DNA from: Pseudomonadota bacterium
GTDB lineage: Bacteria > Pseudomonadota > Gammaproteobacteria > Steroidobacterales > MnTg04
Reading direction: 5' to 3'
DNA: 64,000 nt
NCBI GenBank assembly: GCA_022560735.1
Contig: JADFSO010000016.1
Location: 1-64,000, forward strand
This document shows positions 7,895-17,160 of the stretch, in pieces. Both the position numbers and the translations under genes were made by a program. Under the pieces are notes generated by a model, which ran no database searches, was not told the DNA's origin, and saw only the letters and a list, made by a program, of their open reading frames with translations. Numbering within the stretch: the first letter of the stretch is position 1; each line of letters opens with the position of its first letter.

Positions 7895-9276
7895 TCGCCG
7901 TATATTCTTGCCGGCAACCAGGTGGCCAGTTCGGGCCACAAAGCCAGCAGCAGCAAGGCGATCAGCTGTATGCAGACGAACGGAATGACGCCACGGTAGA
8001 TCGCCGAGGTGCTAACCGTGTCGGGCGCCACGCCGCGCAGGTAAAACAGCGCAAAACCAAATGGCGGCGTCAGGAACGAGGTCTGCAGGTTGATCGCAAA
8101 CATCACTCCCAGCCAGACCGGATCCAGACCCATGGCCAACAGGATCGGGGCGACTATCGGTACAACGACAAAAGTAATCTCGATAAAGTCGAGGACAAAA
8201 CCGAGCAGGAACATCAACGCCATGACCACCAGCATGGAGCCGACCACGCCGCCGGGCAGGTTTTCCAGCACCGCGCGAACCGCATCATCGCCCTCAAAGC
8301 CTCTGAATACCAGCGAGAAAAATGAAGCGCCCAGCAGGATCATGAATACCATGCTGCTGACCCGGGTGGTCGTGCGCATGACCTCGCGCAGGCGGCCCCA
8401 ACCCAGTTGCCTGCGCTGCAATGCCATCAGCGTCGCGCCGGTGGCGCCGACAGCCGCGGCCTCGGTCGGCGTTGCCAGTCCGGCCAGGATCGATCCCAGC
8501 ACCGCCAGGATAAGCAGCAACGGCGGCAACAGCACCAGGACCACCTGGCGCAACAGGCTTTTGCCGCGCATCGCCTTGCGCTCGCTGGCGGAAATCGCGG
8601 GCATGGCCTGTGGCCGGAAAAAAGCGACCAGCATCAGCCAGAACAGATACAAGCCGACCAGCATCAGACCGGGTAACAGAGCCCCGGCGAACAGATCGCC
8701 CACCGAGACGGTTTTCGGCGAGAATATCCCCTGCGCCAGTTGGGCCTGCTGGTACGACGATGACAATACGTCGCCCAGCATGACCAGGATGATCGAGGGC
8801 GGGATGATCTGGCCCAGGGTTCCCGAGGCGCAGATCGTGCCGGCGGCGACCGCGGGGTCATAGCCTCGCCGCAGCATCGTCGGCAACGACAGCAGCCCCA
8901 TCGTGACGACCGTGGCGCCGACGATACCGGTGCTGGCCGCCAGCAACATCCCGACCAGCGTGACCGAGAATCCCAGGCCGCCGCGCAACGGCCCGAAAAG
9001 CAGGCTCAGCGTATCCAGCAGGCTTTCCGCGATTCGTGATCGCTCGAGCATCACGCCCATGAAAACAAACAACGGAACCGCGATCAGCGTCTGGTTGCCC
9101 ATGATGCCGAAAATACGGCTCGGCATGACGCTGAGAAATTCAGGATCGAAGACGCCCAAAATGGCGCCGCCCAGGGCGAACAGCAAAGCGACGCCGGACA
9201 GGGTAAAAGCAACCGGGTAGCCTGCCAGCAGCACCAGCACCACAGCAATGAACATCAGCCCGGCGATCCAGCCCAT
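7891..9276 (-). CDS. dctM: TRAP transporter large permease subunit (DctM family)
   Basis: A 461-residue polytopic inner-membrane protein, the sodium-coupled transport subunit of a TRAP system. It has the usual length and about 12 hydrophobic segments, and typical DctM stretches such as GYPVAFTLSGVALLFALGG near the start, VPLFVFMGVMLERS, GATVVTMGLLSLPTMLRRGY and PPSIILVMLGD. The C-terminal half has the second repeat (LGFVLDFIEITFVVVPIVAPIL). Its start lies 2 bases after the dctQ stop. Together with the binding protein on the other strand it probably imports an organic acid. Confidence 0.95.
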   Translation of the reverse strand: MGWIAGLMFIAVVLVLLAGYPVAFTLSGVALLFALGGAILGVFDPEFLSVMPSRIFGIMGNQTLIAVPLFVFMGVMLERSRIAESLLDTLSLLFGPLRGGLGFSVTLVGMLLAASTGIVGATVVTMGLLSLPTMLRRGYDPAVAAGTICASGTLGQIIPPSIILVMLGDVLSSSYQQAQLAQGIFSPKTVSVGDLFAGALLPGLMLVGLYLFWLMLVAFFRPQAMPAISASERKAMRGKSLLRQVVLVLLPPLLLILAVLGSILAGLATPTEAAAVGATGATLMALQRRQLGWGRLREVMRTTTRVSSMVFMILLGASFFSLVFRGFEGDDAVRAVLENLPGGVVGSMLVVMALMFLLGFVLDFIEITFVVVPIVAPILLAMGLDPVWLGVMFAINLQTSFLTPPFGFALFYLRGVAPDTVSTSAIYRGVIPFVCIQLIALLLLALWPELATWLPARIYGD

Positions 9277-9278
9277 GC

Positions 9279-9827
9279 CTACAGTCCTGTGCCCCGGGTG
9301 ACCTGGTCTGTGCCCGGCGTTGCCTGCTGCGAGGGGCTTCTCGTTGCGAGAAAGCCGCTCAACGCCTGGGACAGGCCCTGCAAAAGCAGCAGCACAGCGG
9401 TCAGCGGGATAACGCTTTTCAACAAAAACAAAGCGGGCAACCCGCCGGCTTCGCGGGAGCTTTCATAAACGGACCAGGAAGCGGCCACATAATCCCAGCT
9501 GACGATAATCAGCAACAGCCAGGTTGGCGTCAGCAGAAACAGCGCGCCCAGCAAATTGACCAGCGCCTTTTTTCGCGCATCCATGCGCTGGTAGAAAATA
9601 TCGACCCTGACGTGCTCATCGCGCCCCAGCGTGTACGCCGCGGCCAGCATGAACACCAGTGCATGCATCCAGGTGACGCTTTCCTGCAACCAGATCCAGC
9701 CGGTGTCGAACGCATAACGAAGAACCACGATCACAAAGGTCACCAGGACCATCAAACTGGTCAGCCAGGCCAGGGCTTCGCCCAGGATCCTGTTGGCCGT
9801 GTCGATTCGTTCGCTGAGCCGCTTCAT
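9279..9827 (-). CDS. dctQ: TRAP transporter small permease subunit (DctQ family)
   Basis: A 182-residue membrane protein with four predicted helices, the small TRAP subunit that works with DctM. Diagnostic features are the tryptophan-rich segment DTGWIWLQESVTWMHALVFMLA and the DEHVRVDIFYQRMDARKKAL motif that follows it, both typical of DctQ. The ATG overlaps the end of the upstream TPR gene by 4 bases (ATGA), so the two are likely translated together. The C-terminal 25 residues are polar and of low complexity. Confidence 0.93.
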   Translation of the reverse strand: MKRLSERIDTANRILGEALAWLTSLMVLVTFVIVVLRYAFDTGWIWLQESVTWMHALVFMLAAAYTLGRDEHVRVDIFYQRMDARKKALVNLLGALFLLTPTWLLLIIVSWDYVAASWSVYESSREAGGLPALFLLKSVIPLTAVLLLLQGLSQALSGFLATRSPSQQATPGTDQVTRGTGL

Positions 9828-10147
9828 TTCCCGAGGTCTTTTTGCAGTCGTCGCAGGAAAACCTGCATTTCCTTCATTGCCTGCTTATCGCCTTTTTTCT
9901 CCGCGGCGGCAATGCCCGCGCGATAGGCGTCGCCTGCCGCAGCTTCATCGCCCGCTGCCAATTGCGCTTTGCCCAGGAGTTTCCACGCGGCCGAATATCC
10001 CGGATCATGAGCGACCGCCGCTTGCAGGTGGACCCGCGCCTCGTCGGCCCGGTGTGCGGAAAGCAGTGCGCTACCCAGGGAAAATCTCAGCAGCGCATCG
10101 TCGCGGCCGCCATCGAGCATTGCCTCAAGACTGGCGATCAATCCCAC
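9824..10147 (-). CDS. Small TPR-repeat protein coupled to the TRAP permease
   Basis: A 107-residue soluble protein made of about two to three tetratricopeptide-like helical pairs (LRFSLGSALLSAHRADEARVHL; AWKLLGKAQLAAGDEAAAGDAY). No signal peptide or membrane segment is seen, so it should be cytoplasmic. It starts at a GTG 3 bases after the trkH stop and overlaps dctQ by 4 bases. TPR proteins tied to TRAP transporters are known from treponemes (TPAT systems), but those are periplasmic lipoproteins. The role here is unknown; a scaffold or accessory function for the TRAP system is inference. Confidence 0.8.
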   Translation of the reverse strand: MGLIASLEAMLDGGRDDALLRFSLGSALLSAHRADEARVHLQAAVAHDPGYSAAWKLLGKAQLAAGDEAAAGDAYRAGIAAAEKKGDKQAMKEMQVFLRRLQKDLGK

Positions 10148-10150
10148 AGG

Positions 10151-11626
10151 TTAGCGATCCCAGAACGATGGCGTGAACAGGACCAGCAGCGTGAATATTT
10201 CGAGGCGCCCGAGCAACATGGCAAAAATCGATACCCACTTGGCCGGGTCCGGGATGGAGATGAAATTGTCGGCGACATCGGCCAGCCCCGGGCCGAGATT
10301 GTTCAAGGTCGCGGCGATCGCTGAGAAAGCGGTATCCTGATCCAGCCCGGTCGCCATCAGGACCAGCATCATGACGCCGAACATGACGATATAAATCGAG
10401 AAAAACCCCCAGACTGCCTCGATTACCCGGGTCGGTACCGCGGTGTTGCCCAGTTTGACCGGGATCTCCGCGTTCGGATGGACCAGGCGCAAGACTTCGC
10501 GCGCCCCTTGTTTATAGATCAGCAGCCAGCGGATCACCTTCATGCCGCCGCCGGTAGAGCCCGCGCAACCGCCGATGAAACTGACCAGCAACAGCATGAC
10601 CGGTAGCGAGCCAGGCCACATAGAGTACTTCGCGGTGGTAAAGCCGGTGGTCGTGCCGATCGATACCGCCTGAAACAGCCCCTTCCTCATCGATTCGGCA
10701 AAACCCTCGTAATAATCGCTGGCGAAAAGGTAAAAAACGGTGATTACCGTAACCGTCAGCAAAATGGTGATCATCGCTTTGAATTCCGGGTCCTGCAGGT
10801 AGCCCTTGATACTGCGGTTTTTCCAGGCCAGGAAATGCAGCGAGAAATTCGCGGCGCCGATCAGCATAAAAACCACGGCGATCATTTCGATCGCCAACGC
10901 GTTTGGATGCCCGGTCTGCGCGTAGTACCCGATACTGGCGTCGTGGGTCGAGAAGCCACCGATCGCCACGGTACTGAAGGCGTGACCCAGCGCATCGAAC
11001 CATTCCATCCCGGCTATCCAGTAGGCGGCAAAACAGGCGACCGTGATGCCCGCATAAATGAAATAGAGCGCCTTGGCCGTTTGGGTGATACGCGGCGTCA
11101 GCTTGTGGTCCTTGACCGGGCCGGGGGTCTCGGCGCGGTACAATTGCATGCCGCCGACACCCAGCATCGGCAGCACGGCGACCGCCAGCACGATGATCCC
11201 CATGCCGCCCAGCCACTGCAGCATCTGGCGGTAAAAAAGGATACTGCGCGGCAGCTCATCCAGCCCGGTCAGGATGGTCGCGCCCGTTGTCGTCAGGCCG
11301 GAAATCGACTCGAAAACCGCGTCCGTAATCGAAATATCCAGACTTTCAGAAATGATAAACGGCACGGATCCGGCGACGCCGAGCACAACCCAGAAAAGTG
11401 CGACGATCAGGAAGCCGTCGCGCAGGCGCAAATCCATGCCACTGCCCGCGGGTTTGCCCGCGAGCCAGAAAACCATGGCGGCTATCAGGATCACGCCCAT
11501 GCCATCGAGAAAGGTCAGCCAACTGCCGTCGTCGAAAAGCCAGGAGATGATCATCGGCGGGATCATCGTCAGGCTGAACATGGCCAACAGCATGCCGAGG
11601 ATTCGGGAAACGACGGGCAGGTTCAT
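10151..11626 (-). CDS. trkH: Trk potassium uptake system, membrane subunit TrkH
   Basis: A 491-residue potassium channel-like transporter of the inner membrane. The four pore-loop selectivity regions are recognisable, including SGLTTTGATILTG, VAIGGFSTHDASIGYY, GTTTGFTTAKY and ATLNNLGPGL, and the family hallmark GGCAGSTGGGMKVIRW is present. The length agrees with E. coli TrkH (483). Its ATG overlaps the trkA stop by 4 bases, so regulatory and membrane subunits are coupled. It imports potassium gated by TrkA and nucleotides. Confidence 0.96.
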   Translation of the reverse strand: MNLPVVSRILGMLLAMFSLTMIPPMIISWLFDDGSWLTFLDGMGVILIAAMVFWLAGKPAGSGMDLRLRDGFLIVALFWVVLGVAGSVPFIISESLDISITDAVFESISGLTTTGATILTGLDELPRSILFYRQMLQWLGGMGIIVLAVAVLPMLGVGGMQLYRAETPGPVKDHKLTPRITQTAKALYFIYAGITVACFAAYWIAGMEWFDALGHAFSTVAIGGFSTHDASIGYYAQTGHPNALAIEMIAVVFMLIGAANFSLHFLAWKNRSIKGYLQDPEFKAMITILLTVTVITVFYLFASDYYEGFAESMRKGLFQAVSIGTTTGFTTAKYSMWPGSLPVMLLLVSFIGGCAGSTGGGMKVIRWLLIYKQGAREVLRLVHPNAEIPVKLGNTAVPTRVIEAVWGFFSIYIVMFGVMMLVLMATGLDQDTAFSAIAATLNNLGPGLADVADNFISIPDPAKWVSIFAMLLGRLEIFTLLVLFTPSFWDR

Positions 11627-13002
11627 ACGAAGGTTGCGTCGACCTGGAAAAGCTTCTCGACCGTCTCGATTTGTTTGCGGTCGGTCAGGAACATAATGAC
11701 GTGGTCGTTCTCTTCGATAATCGTGTCGTGATGAGCCATCAGGACCTGATCGCCACGCACGATAGCGCCAATCGTGACACTGTCCGGCAATTCAATTTCT
11801 TCAATCGACCGGCCAACCACGGCCGAGTTGTCACGGTTGCCGTGGGCGACTGCCTCCAGGGCCTCTGCGGCGCCCTTGCGCAGGGAGTGGACCCGGGTAA
11901 CATCGCCGCGGCGTACGTTGGCGAGCAAAGTACCGATGGTAATCTGCTGCGGGGAAATCGCGATGTCTATGGTGCCGGTGTCTTCGGCAAGCTCGGCGAA
12001 GGACTGGCGGTTGATCAACGCCATGACCTTGCGGGCGCCGCATCTTTTCGCCAGCATCGCGGCCATGATGTTGGCTTCCTCGGAGTTGGTCAGCGCGCAG
12101 AAAACGTCTGCGTTATCGACATTTTCCTCCATCAGCAGATCTTGATCGGTTGCATCTCCATGCAGCACGATCGTCCGTTCGAGCTTCTCGGAGATTGCCC
12201 GCGCCCGTTCCTGGTTGCGCTCGATCAGCTTGACCTGGTTGGTTTGCTCCATGCGTTTCGCAAGCCGGAAACCGATGTGGCCGCCACCGGCGATAATAAT
12301 TCGTCTGACCGGCTCATCGAGCTTGCGCATCTCGCTCATCACCGCACGGATGTCCGCGCGCGCGGCGATAAAAAACACTTCGTCATTCTCGCGAATGACC
12401 GTATCGCCGGTCGGTTTGATCGCCTGGCCGTCGCGGTATATGGCGGCAACCCGGGCGTCCACATTGGGTATGTGTTCGCGCAAAGCGGATAAGCGCTGAC
12501 CCACCAGCAAACCGTCTTTGTCGGCGCGCGCGCCGACCAGGAGGATTTCACCGTTGGCGAATTCCAGGACCTGCAGGGCACCCGGATAATGAATCAGTTT
12601 TTCGATGTAATCGGTGACCAGTTCTTCCGGGCTGATACGCACGTCAATCGGCAAGGCATCATCGCCAAACAACCGCTCGTGGCTCAGGTACTCCGCATCG
12701 CGGATTCTTGCGATCTTGGTCGGCGTTTGAAAGAGGGTGCTGGCGACCTGGCAGGCCACCATGTTGGTCTCGTCGCTGTTGGTCAGCGCGATAATCATGT
12801 CGGCATCCTTGATGCCGGCCCGCTCCAGTACATCGGGGTGCGAACCGTGCCCGATCACGGTCCGGATATCGAGGCGATCGCGCAGATCGCGCAGAATATC
12901 CTCACGAAGATCCACGACCGTGACTTCGTTCGCCTCTTCCTTGGCCAAGTGGTAGGCCGCCGTGCGCCCTACCTGTCCCGCGCCGAGAATAATGATTTTC
13001 AT
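11623..13002 (-). CDS. trkA: Trk potassium uptake system, NAD-binding regulatory subunit TrkA
   Basis: A 459-residue cytoplasmic peripheral protein with the tandem RCK architecture of TrkA: RCK_N (GAGQVG at 7-12, nucleotide-binding Rossmann fold), RCK_C, a second RCK_N (IAGGGHIGFRLA in the middle) and a final RCK_C that ends in the EENDHVIMFL segment. It gates TrkH. The gene follows uvrD by 43 bases on the same strand and heads trkA-trkH-TPR-dctQ-dctM. The rsmB/fmt genes that precede trkA in many gammaproteobacteria are not here. Confidence 0.96.
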   Translation of the reverse strand: MKIIILGAGQVGRTAAYHLAKEEANEVTVVDLREDILRDLRDRLDIRTVIGHGSHPDVLERAGIKDADMIIALTNSDETNMVACQVASTLFQTPTKIARIRDAEYLSHERLFGDDALPIDVRISPEELVTDYIEKLIHYPGALQVLEFANGEILLVGARADKDGLLVGQRLSALREHIPNVDARVAAIYRDGQAIKPTGDTVIRENDEVFFIAARADIRAVMSEMRKLDEPVRRIIIAGGGHIGFRLAKRMEQTNQVKLIERNQERARAISEKLERTIVLHGDATDQDLLMEENVDNADVFCALTNSEEANIMAAMLAKRCGARKVMALINRQSFAELAEDTGTIDIAISPQQITIGTLLANVRRGDVTRVHSLRKGAAEALEAVAHGNRDNSAVVGRSIEEIELPDSVTIGAIVRGDQVLMAHHDTIIEENDHVIMFLTDRKQIETVEKLFQVDATFV

Positions 13003-13045
13003 GTCAGCGCCTTTTGTTGCTTTTCGCGCTTACCCGCGGCGCATT

Positions 13046-15196
13046 CTACATCAGTTCCAGGCCGGCATAAGCAAGAACCAGCCATTTTGTGCCGGTAGAT
13101 TCAAAATTTACCTGGACCCGTGCGTGCGCACCCTGCCCCTCGCAGGCCATGACCACGCCGGTACCAAAACGATCGTGCCGTACTTGCTGGCCGAGTCGCA
13201 TGCCATCCGTTTCTTTCGGCGCCGGGAAACGGGCTCCCATGAGCGGACGCCGGACCGAAAAACCGCTGCGAACCTGCTCGGTGTATTCGTGCGGGATCTC
13301 GCTGAGAAATCTCGAGGGGTGGCGGTAATTATCCATTCCATGCAGGCGTCGCTGGCCTGCATAAGTCAGATACAGGTGCCGCATCGCACGCGTCATCCCG
13401 ACATAACAAAGCCGCCGCTCCTCCTCGAGACCGCCTGCATCGCCGAGCGATCGCTGGTGCGGGAACAACCCGTCTTCGAGCCCACACAGGAAAACCACTG
13501 GAAATTCCAGGCCCTTGGCGCTGTGCAGGGTCATCAGTTGCACGCAGTCTTCCCAGGCGTTGCCCTGGTTTTCTCCGGACTCCAGCGCCGCGTGAGCGAG
13601 AAAGGCGTCCATCGGCGCCATGTCCATTTCATCGATTGGCTCATATCCGCGGGCCGCCGAAACCAGTTCTTCGAGGTTTTCGATCCGGGCTTCGCCACGC
13701 TCGCCCTTTTCCTTGCGATAGTGTTCGATCAGACCGCTGCGCTGGATCACGGCGTCGACTCGCTCATACAGTTCCAGGTTCGAAGTCTCGCCAGCCAGGT
13801 CTTCGATCAGGGCCAGAAATTTCCGTACCGCGGACGCCGCCCGGTTGCTCAACTGGCCGCCCGCCTGGTTTGACGCCGATTGCCACAGCGACGTGGCGTT
13901 GGCGCGTGCATGCTGCCTGATCGTTTCCATGCTCCTCGCGCCGATGCCGCGTGGCGGCAGATTCACGACCCGTTCAAATGAGCCATCGTCGTCGCGGTTC
14001 GCGATCAACCGCAGGTAAGCCAGCGCATCCTTGATCTCCTGGCGCTCGAAGAAGCGCAAGCCGCCATAAACCCGGTACGGGATACCGGCATTCATGAAAG
14101 CTTCTTCGAAAATTCTTGACTGGGCATTGGAGCGGTAAAGTATGGCCAGCTCCGAACGCAGATTGCCTTTGTCCATCCAGTCTTTGACCCGGCCCAGCAC
14201 AAAATCCGCTTCGTCGCGTTCGTTAAAACCTTCATAGACCCTGATGGCATCGCCATCCGCACCTTCAGTCCACAGGTTTTTCCCCAGCCGGCCGCTGTTG
14301 TTGGCAATCAGCGCATTGGCGGCTTTGAGTATGGTGCCGGTAGAGCGGTAATTCTGCTCCAGGCGCACCAGCAGGGCGTTCGGGTAATGCTTTTGAAACT
14401 GGAACAGGTTTTCGACCTTTGCGCCGCGCCAGCCATAAATCGACTGATCGTCGTCGCCGACCGCAAACGGGATACCGGTTTCGCCAGCCAGCAACCTGAG
14501 CCAGGCATACTGGATCGTGTTGGTATCCTGAAATTCGTCAACCAGCAGGTGCGAGAAACGATTCCGGTAGTGCGCCAGCAGCTCGGCATTTTTTAACCAC
14601 AACTCGTGGGCGCGCAACAAAAGTTCCGCGAAATCGACGACCCCGCTGTTATCGCAAATCTCCTGGTAGGCGGCATAATGCCTGATCATCTGACGGCGGT
14701 TGCCGTCGTCACGGTCTTCCATGTGAGCCGGCCGGATGCCTTCGTCTTTTTGCGCGTTGATAAACCATTGCAATTCGCGGGGTATCCAGCGCGTCTCATC
14801 GATACCCATGTTTTTGAACATGCGGCGGATCAGCCGCAGTTGATCGTCGGAATCCAGTATCTGGAACGTCTGCGGCAGTTCGGCCTCCCGCCAGTGTTGC
14901 CGGAGAATCCGGTGAGCCAGACCATGGAAAGTGCCGACCCACATGGCCGTCGCGGGTCGACCGAGCAATGCCTCGATCCGGCCGCGCATTTCACTGGCCG
15001 CCTTGTTGGTAAATGTGACCGCCAGGATGCTGCGCGGCGCGATTTTCTCGACCTCGACCAGCCAGGCGATCCGATGGACCAGTACCCGGGTTTTCCCGCT
15101 ACCGGCGCCGGCCAATACCAGCATCGCCTGTTGCTCGGTGCTAACCGCCTCGCGCTGGGCTTCATTCAGGGGATCGAGTATCGGGGAAACATCCAT
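13046..15196 (-). CDS. uvrD: DNA helicase II UvrD
   Basis: A 716-residue superfamily 1A helicase for nucleotide excision repair, mismatch repair and removal of RecA filaments. The Walker A motif AGAGSGKT is at 29-36, motif II VDEFQDTN at 219-226, motif III GDDDQSIYGWRGA at about 247-259, and motif V/VI sequences TLHSAKGLEFPVVF and YVGMTRA follow. The C-terminal tail ends in a Tudor-like RNA-polymerase binding segment (GQQVRHDRFGTGVV). I chose ATG 15196, giving MDVSPILDPLNEAQ, close to E. coli MDVSYLLDSLNDKQ. A TTG 18 bases upstream is in frame but lacks support. Confidence 0.97.
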   Translation of the reverse strand: MDVSPILDPLNEAQREAVSTEQQAMLVLAGAGSGKTRVLVHRIAWLVEVEKIAPRSILAVTFTNKAASEMRGRIEALLGRPATAMWVGTFHGLAHRILRQHWREAELPQTFQILDSDDQLRLIRRMFKNMGIDETRWIPRELQWFINAQKDEGIRPAHMEDRDDGNRRQMIRHYAAYQEICDNSGVVDFAELLLRAHELWLKNAELLAHYRNRFSHLLVDEFQDTNTIQYAWLRLLAGETGIPFAVGDDDQSIYGWRGAKVENLFQFQKHYPNALLVRLEQNYRSTGTILKAANALIANNSGRLGKNLWTEGADGDAIRVYEGFNERDEADFVLGRVKDWMDKGNLRSELAILYRSNAQSRIFEEAFMNAGIPYRVYGGLRFFERQEIKDALAYLRLIANRDDDGSFERVVNLPPRGIGARSMETIRQHARANATSLWQSASNQAGGQLSNRAASAVRKFLALIEDLAGETSNLELYERVDAVIQRSGLIEHYRKEKGERGEARIENLEELVSAARGYEPIDEMDMAPMDAFLAHAALESGENQGNAWEDCVQLMTLHSAKGLEFPVVFLCGLEDGLFPHQRSLGDAGGLEEERRLCYVGMTRAMRHLYLTYAGQRRLHGMDNYRHPSRFLSEIPHEYTEQVRSGFSVRRPLMGARFPAPKETDGMRLGQQVRHDRFGTGVVMACEGQGAHARVQVNFESTGTKWLVLAYAGLELM

Positions 15197-15222
15197 CGTC
15201 GCGAATTGTAACAACAGGAAAG

Positions 15223-16080
15223 CTACAGGTAATGATCAACCAGGAGAAAGGCGAACAAAGCCACCAGGTAATTGACCGAGTAGGCAAAAGTCTGCATGGG
15301 CAGTTCCGGTTTATCCTGGGTCATCATCGCGATGGCATAGTACAGGAATCCACCGCCGAGCATGACCGCGCCAAACAGATAAAACAGGCCGGACATGCCG
15401 GTGAAATAAGGCAGCAGGCAAACGATGAACAGCAGGATCGTATACAGCAGAATTTGCAGCCGGGTAAATTTCACGCCGTAGATCACCGGCATCATCGGGA
15501 TATTTACCTTGGCGTAGTCATCCTTGCGCGCAATGGCAAGAGCCCAGAAATGCGGGGGTGTCCAGGTGAAAATAATCAGGAACAGCAACAGGGCATTCGG
15601 GTCGATCGTATTGGTCACCGCCATCCATCCGAGCACCGGCGGAGCCGCGCCGGCCGCGCCGCCGATGACAATGTTTTGCGGAGTCGCGCGCTTCAGGTAA
15701 ACGGTATAGACAAATGCGTAACCGATCAGCGAAATGAAAGTCATCAGCGCGGTCAGGGGGTTTACCGCGAGCACCAGGATCAGCATCGAGAGCAGGCCCA
15801 GCAGCATGGCGAAAACGGTCGCCTGTTTTTGGCTGAGCTGGCCGGTCGGCAAGGGGCGATGTCGCGTGCGTTTCATCCCGGCATCGATACGCGCGTCAAG
15901 CACATGGTTGATCGCCGCCGCCGAGGCCGCCGCGAGCCCGATGCCCAGCGTACCGAATACGATGGCTTGCCACGGTGGCATGCCGGGGACCGCCAGGAAC
16001 ATGCCGACGATCGCCGTGAACACGATCAGACCGACGACCTTCGGTTTGGTCAGCTCGAAGTATTCGGTCAGCCGGGTCAT
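15223..16080 (-). CDS. ctaB: Protoheme IX farnesyltransferase (heme O synthase)
   Basis: A 285-residue UbiA-superfamily membrane prenyltransferase that turns heme B into heme O for the aa3 oxidase. The first aspartate motif is NHVLDARID with N58, D62 and D66, and the segment [10 protein letters not shown] that follows is typical of the family; eight to nine helices are predicted. It overlaps ctaA by 4 bases and is last in the surf1-SCO-like-ctaA-ctaB string, which supplies heme A and assembly factors to the oxidase encoded upstream. Also called cyoE. Confidence 0.96.
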   Translation of the reverse strand: MTRLTEYFELTKPKVVGLIVFTAIVGMFLAVPGMPPWQAIVFGTLGIGLAAASAAAINHVLDARIDAGMKRTRHRPLPTGQLSQKQATVFAMLLGLLSMLILVLAVNPLTALMTFISLIGYAFVYTVYLKRATPQNIVIGGAAGAAPPVLGWMAVTNTIDPNALLLFLIIFTWTPPHFWALAIARKDDYAKVNIPMMPVIYGVKFTRLQILLYTILLFIVCLLPYFTGMSGLFYLFGAVMLGGGFLYYAIAMMTQDKPELPMQTFAYSVNYLVALFAFLLVDHYL

Positions 16081-17138
16081 ATTTTCAGCCTGAGCAACCG
16101 GTTGGTGGTCAGCAAGCTGAGCAGCAACAAGGCAGCCATGCCGTTATGCGCCGTTGCGAGCAGCAGCGGCAGGCCAAAACTGACGATGGCAATCCCGACA
16201 GCTACCTGGATCGCGGTTATGCTTATCAATGCGATACCCGACTGTGCGACTGCATTATTTTCGCTACGGCTGAACAACAAAAAACCCAGCATCAGATTAA
16301 CGGCCACGACGACCAATGCGCCGATGCGGTGGCTCAGGTGTATGGCAACGCGGGCCGGATGTTCGAGCACGCCGCCGGCATAGTCGTTGCCCGGCTCCGC
16401 ATCGAGCGGGTGGTGCAAATCGAAACCATTCCCGAAATCCGTCTCCGGCCACCAGGCGTCCTGGCAAGTCGGGAAATCGGGACAGGCCAATGCAGCATAA
16501 TTGCTGCTGGTCCAGCCACCCAGGGTGACCTGCGCGCTCAACACCAGCAGCGCCAGCAGCGACGCTTTCGCCAGCAGGGAATTGCCGGCTTCGGTCTGCT
16601 CGCGCGCCGGCGTCATCGCCAGCCACCACAGCAACGCCAGGGTCGCCATGCCCCCCAGCAGGTGAGCCACGACGATGACCGGTTTGAGCAACAAGGTGAC
16701 CGTCCACATACCCAGCAAGGCCTGGGAAACAATCAGCGGCACCAGCAGAACCGGCAACAGCACGGGCTGTTTTTTCTCCTTGCGATTGAGCAATGCCAGT
16801 AGCGCGAGCGCCGCCACCAACAGGCCCAGGGTGCCGGCCAGATACCGATGAACCATTTCAATCCAGGCCTTGGCCTGCTCGAGCGGCCGCTCGGGAAAAG
16901 CCTGCTGTGCGCTCGATATATCGGAGGCCGTGGCCGGTACACTGATCCGGCCATAACATCCAGGCCAGTCAGGGCAACCGAGACCGGCGTCCGACAAGCG
17001 CGTGTAGGCGCCCAGCACGACGACGACCAAGGCCAGGAATGTTGCCAACAGGGCCAGCTTTTTGAAACGAATCAGCTCGGTGCTGGGTCCACGGTACCGG
17101 TAATATTTTTTCGCTGGCGGTCGTTTCGCCATATCCAT
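16077..17138 (-). CDS. ctaA: Heme A synthase (COX15/CtaA family)
   Basis: A 353-residue inner-membrane enzyme that oxidises heme O to heme A. Family features are the segment [27 protein letters not shown] near residues 40-66, the helix [16 protein letters not shown] with a heme-ligand His, and the second-half repeat [14 protein letters not shown], together with [15 protein letters not shown] cytoplasmic basic N-terminus of about 25 residues precedes the first helix. The overlap with ctaB and the cox genes upstream place it in cytochrome oxidase maturation. Confidence 0.96.
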   Translation of the reverse strand: MDMAKRPPAKKYYRYRGPSTELIRFKKLALLATFLALVVVVLGAYTRLSDAGLGCPDWPGCYGRISVPATASDISSAQQAFPERPLEQAKAWIEMVHRYLAGTLGLLVAALALLALLNRKEKKQPVLLPVLLVPLIVSQALLGMWTVTLLLKPVIVVAHLLGGMATLALLWWLAMTPAREQTEAGNSLLAKASLLALLVLSAQVTLGGWTSSNYAALACPDFPTCQDAWWPETDFGNGFDLHHPLDAEPGNDYAGGVLEHPARVAIHLSHRIGALVVVAVNLMLGFLLFSRSENNAVAQSGIALISITAIQVAVGIAIVSFGLPLLLATAHNGMAALLLLSLLTTNRLLRLKI

Positions 17139-17160
17139 TGATCTCCGGGTGACGGGCAGG

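Noticed and set aside
15197-15214. TTG start six codons upstream of UvrD ATG
   Set aside because: The ATG gives MDVSPILDPLN, matching E. coli UvrD, and the TTG has no ribosome binding site.
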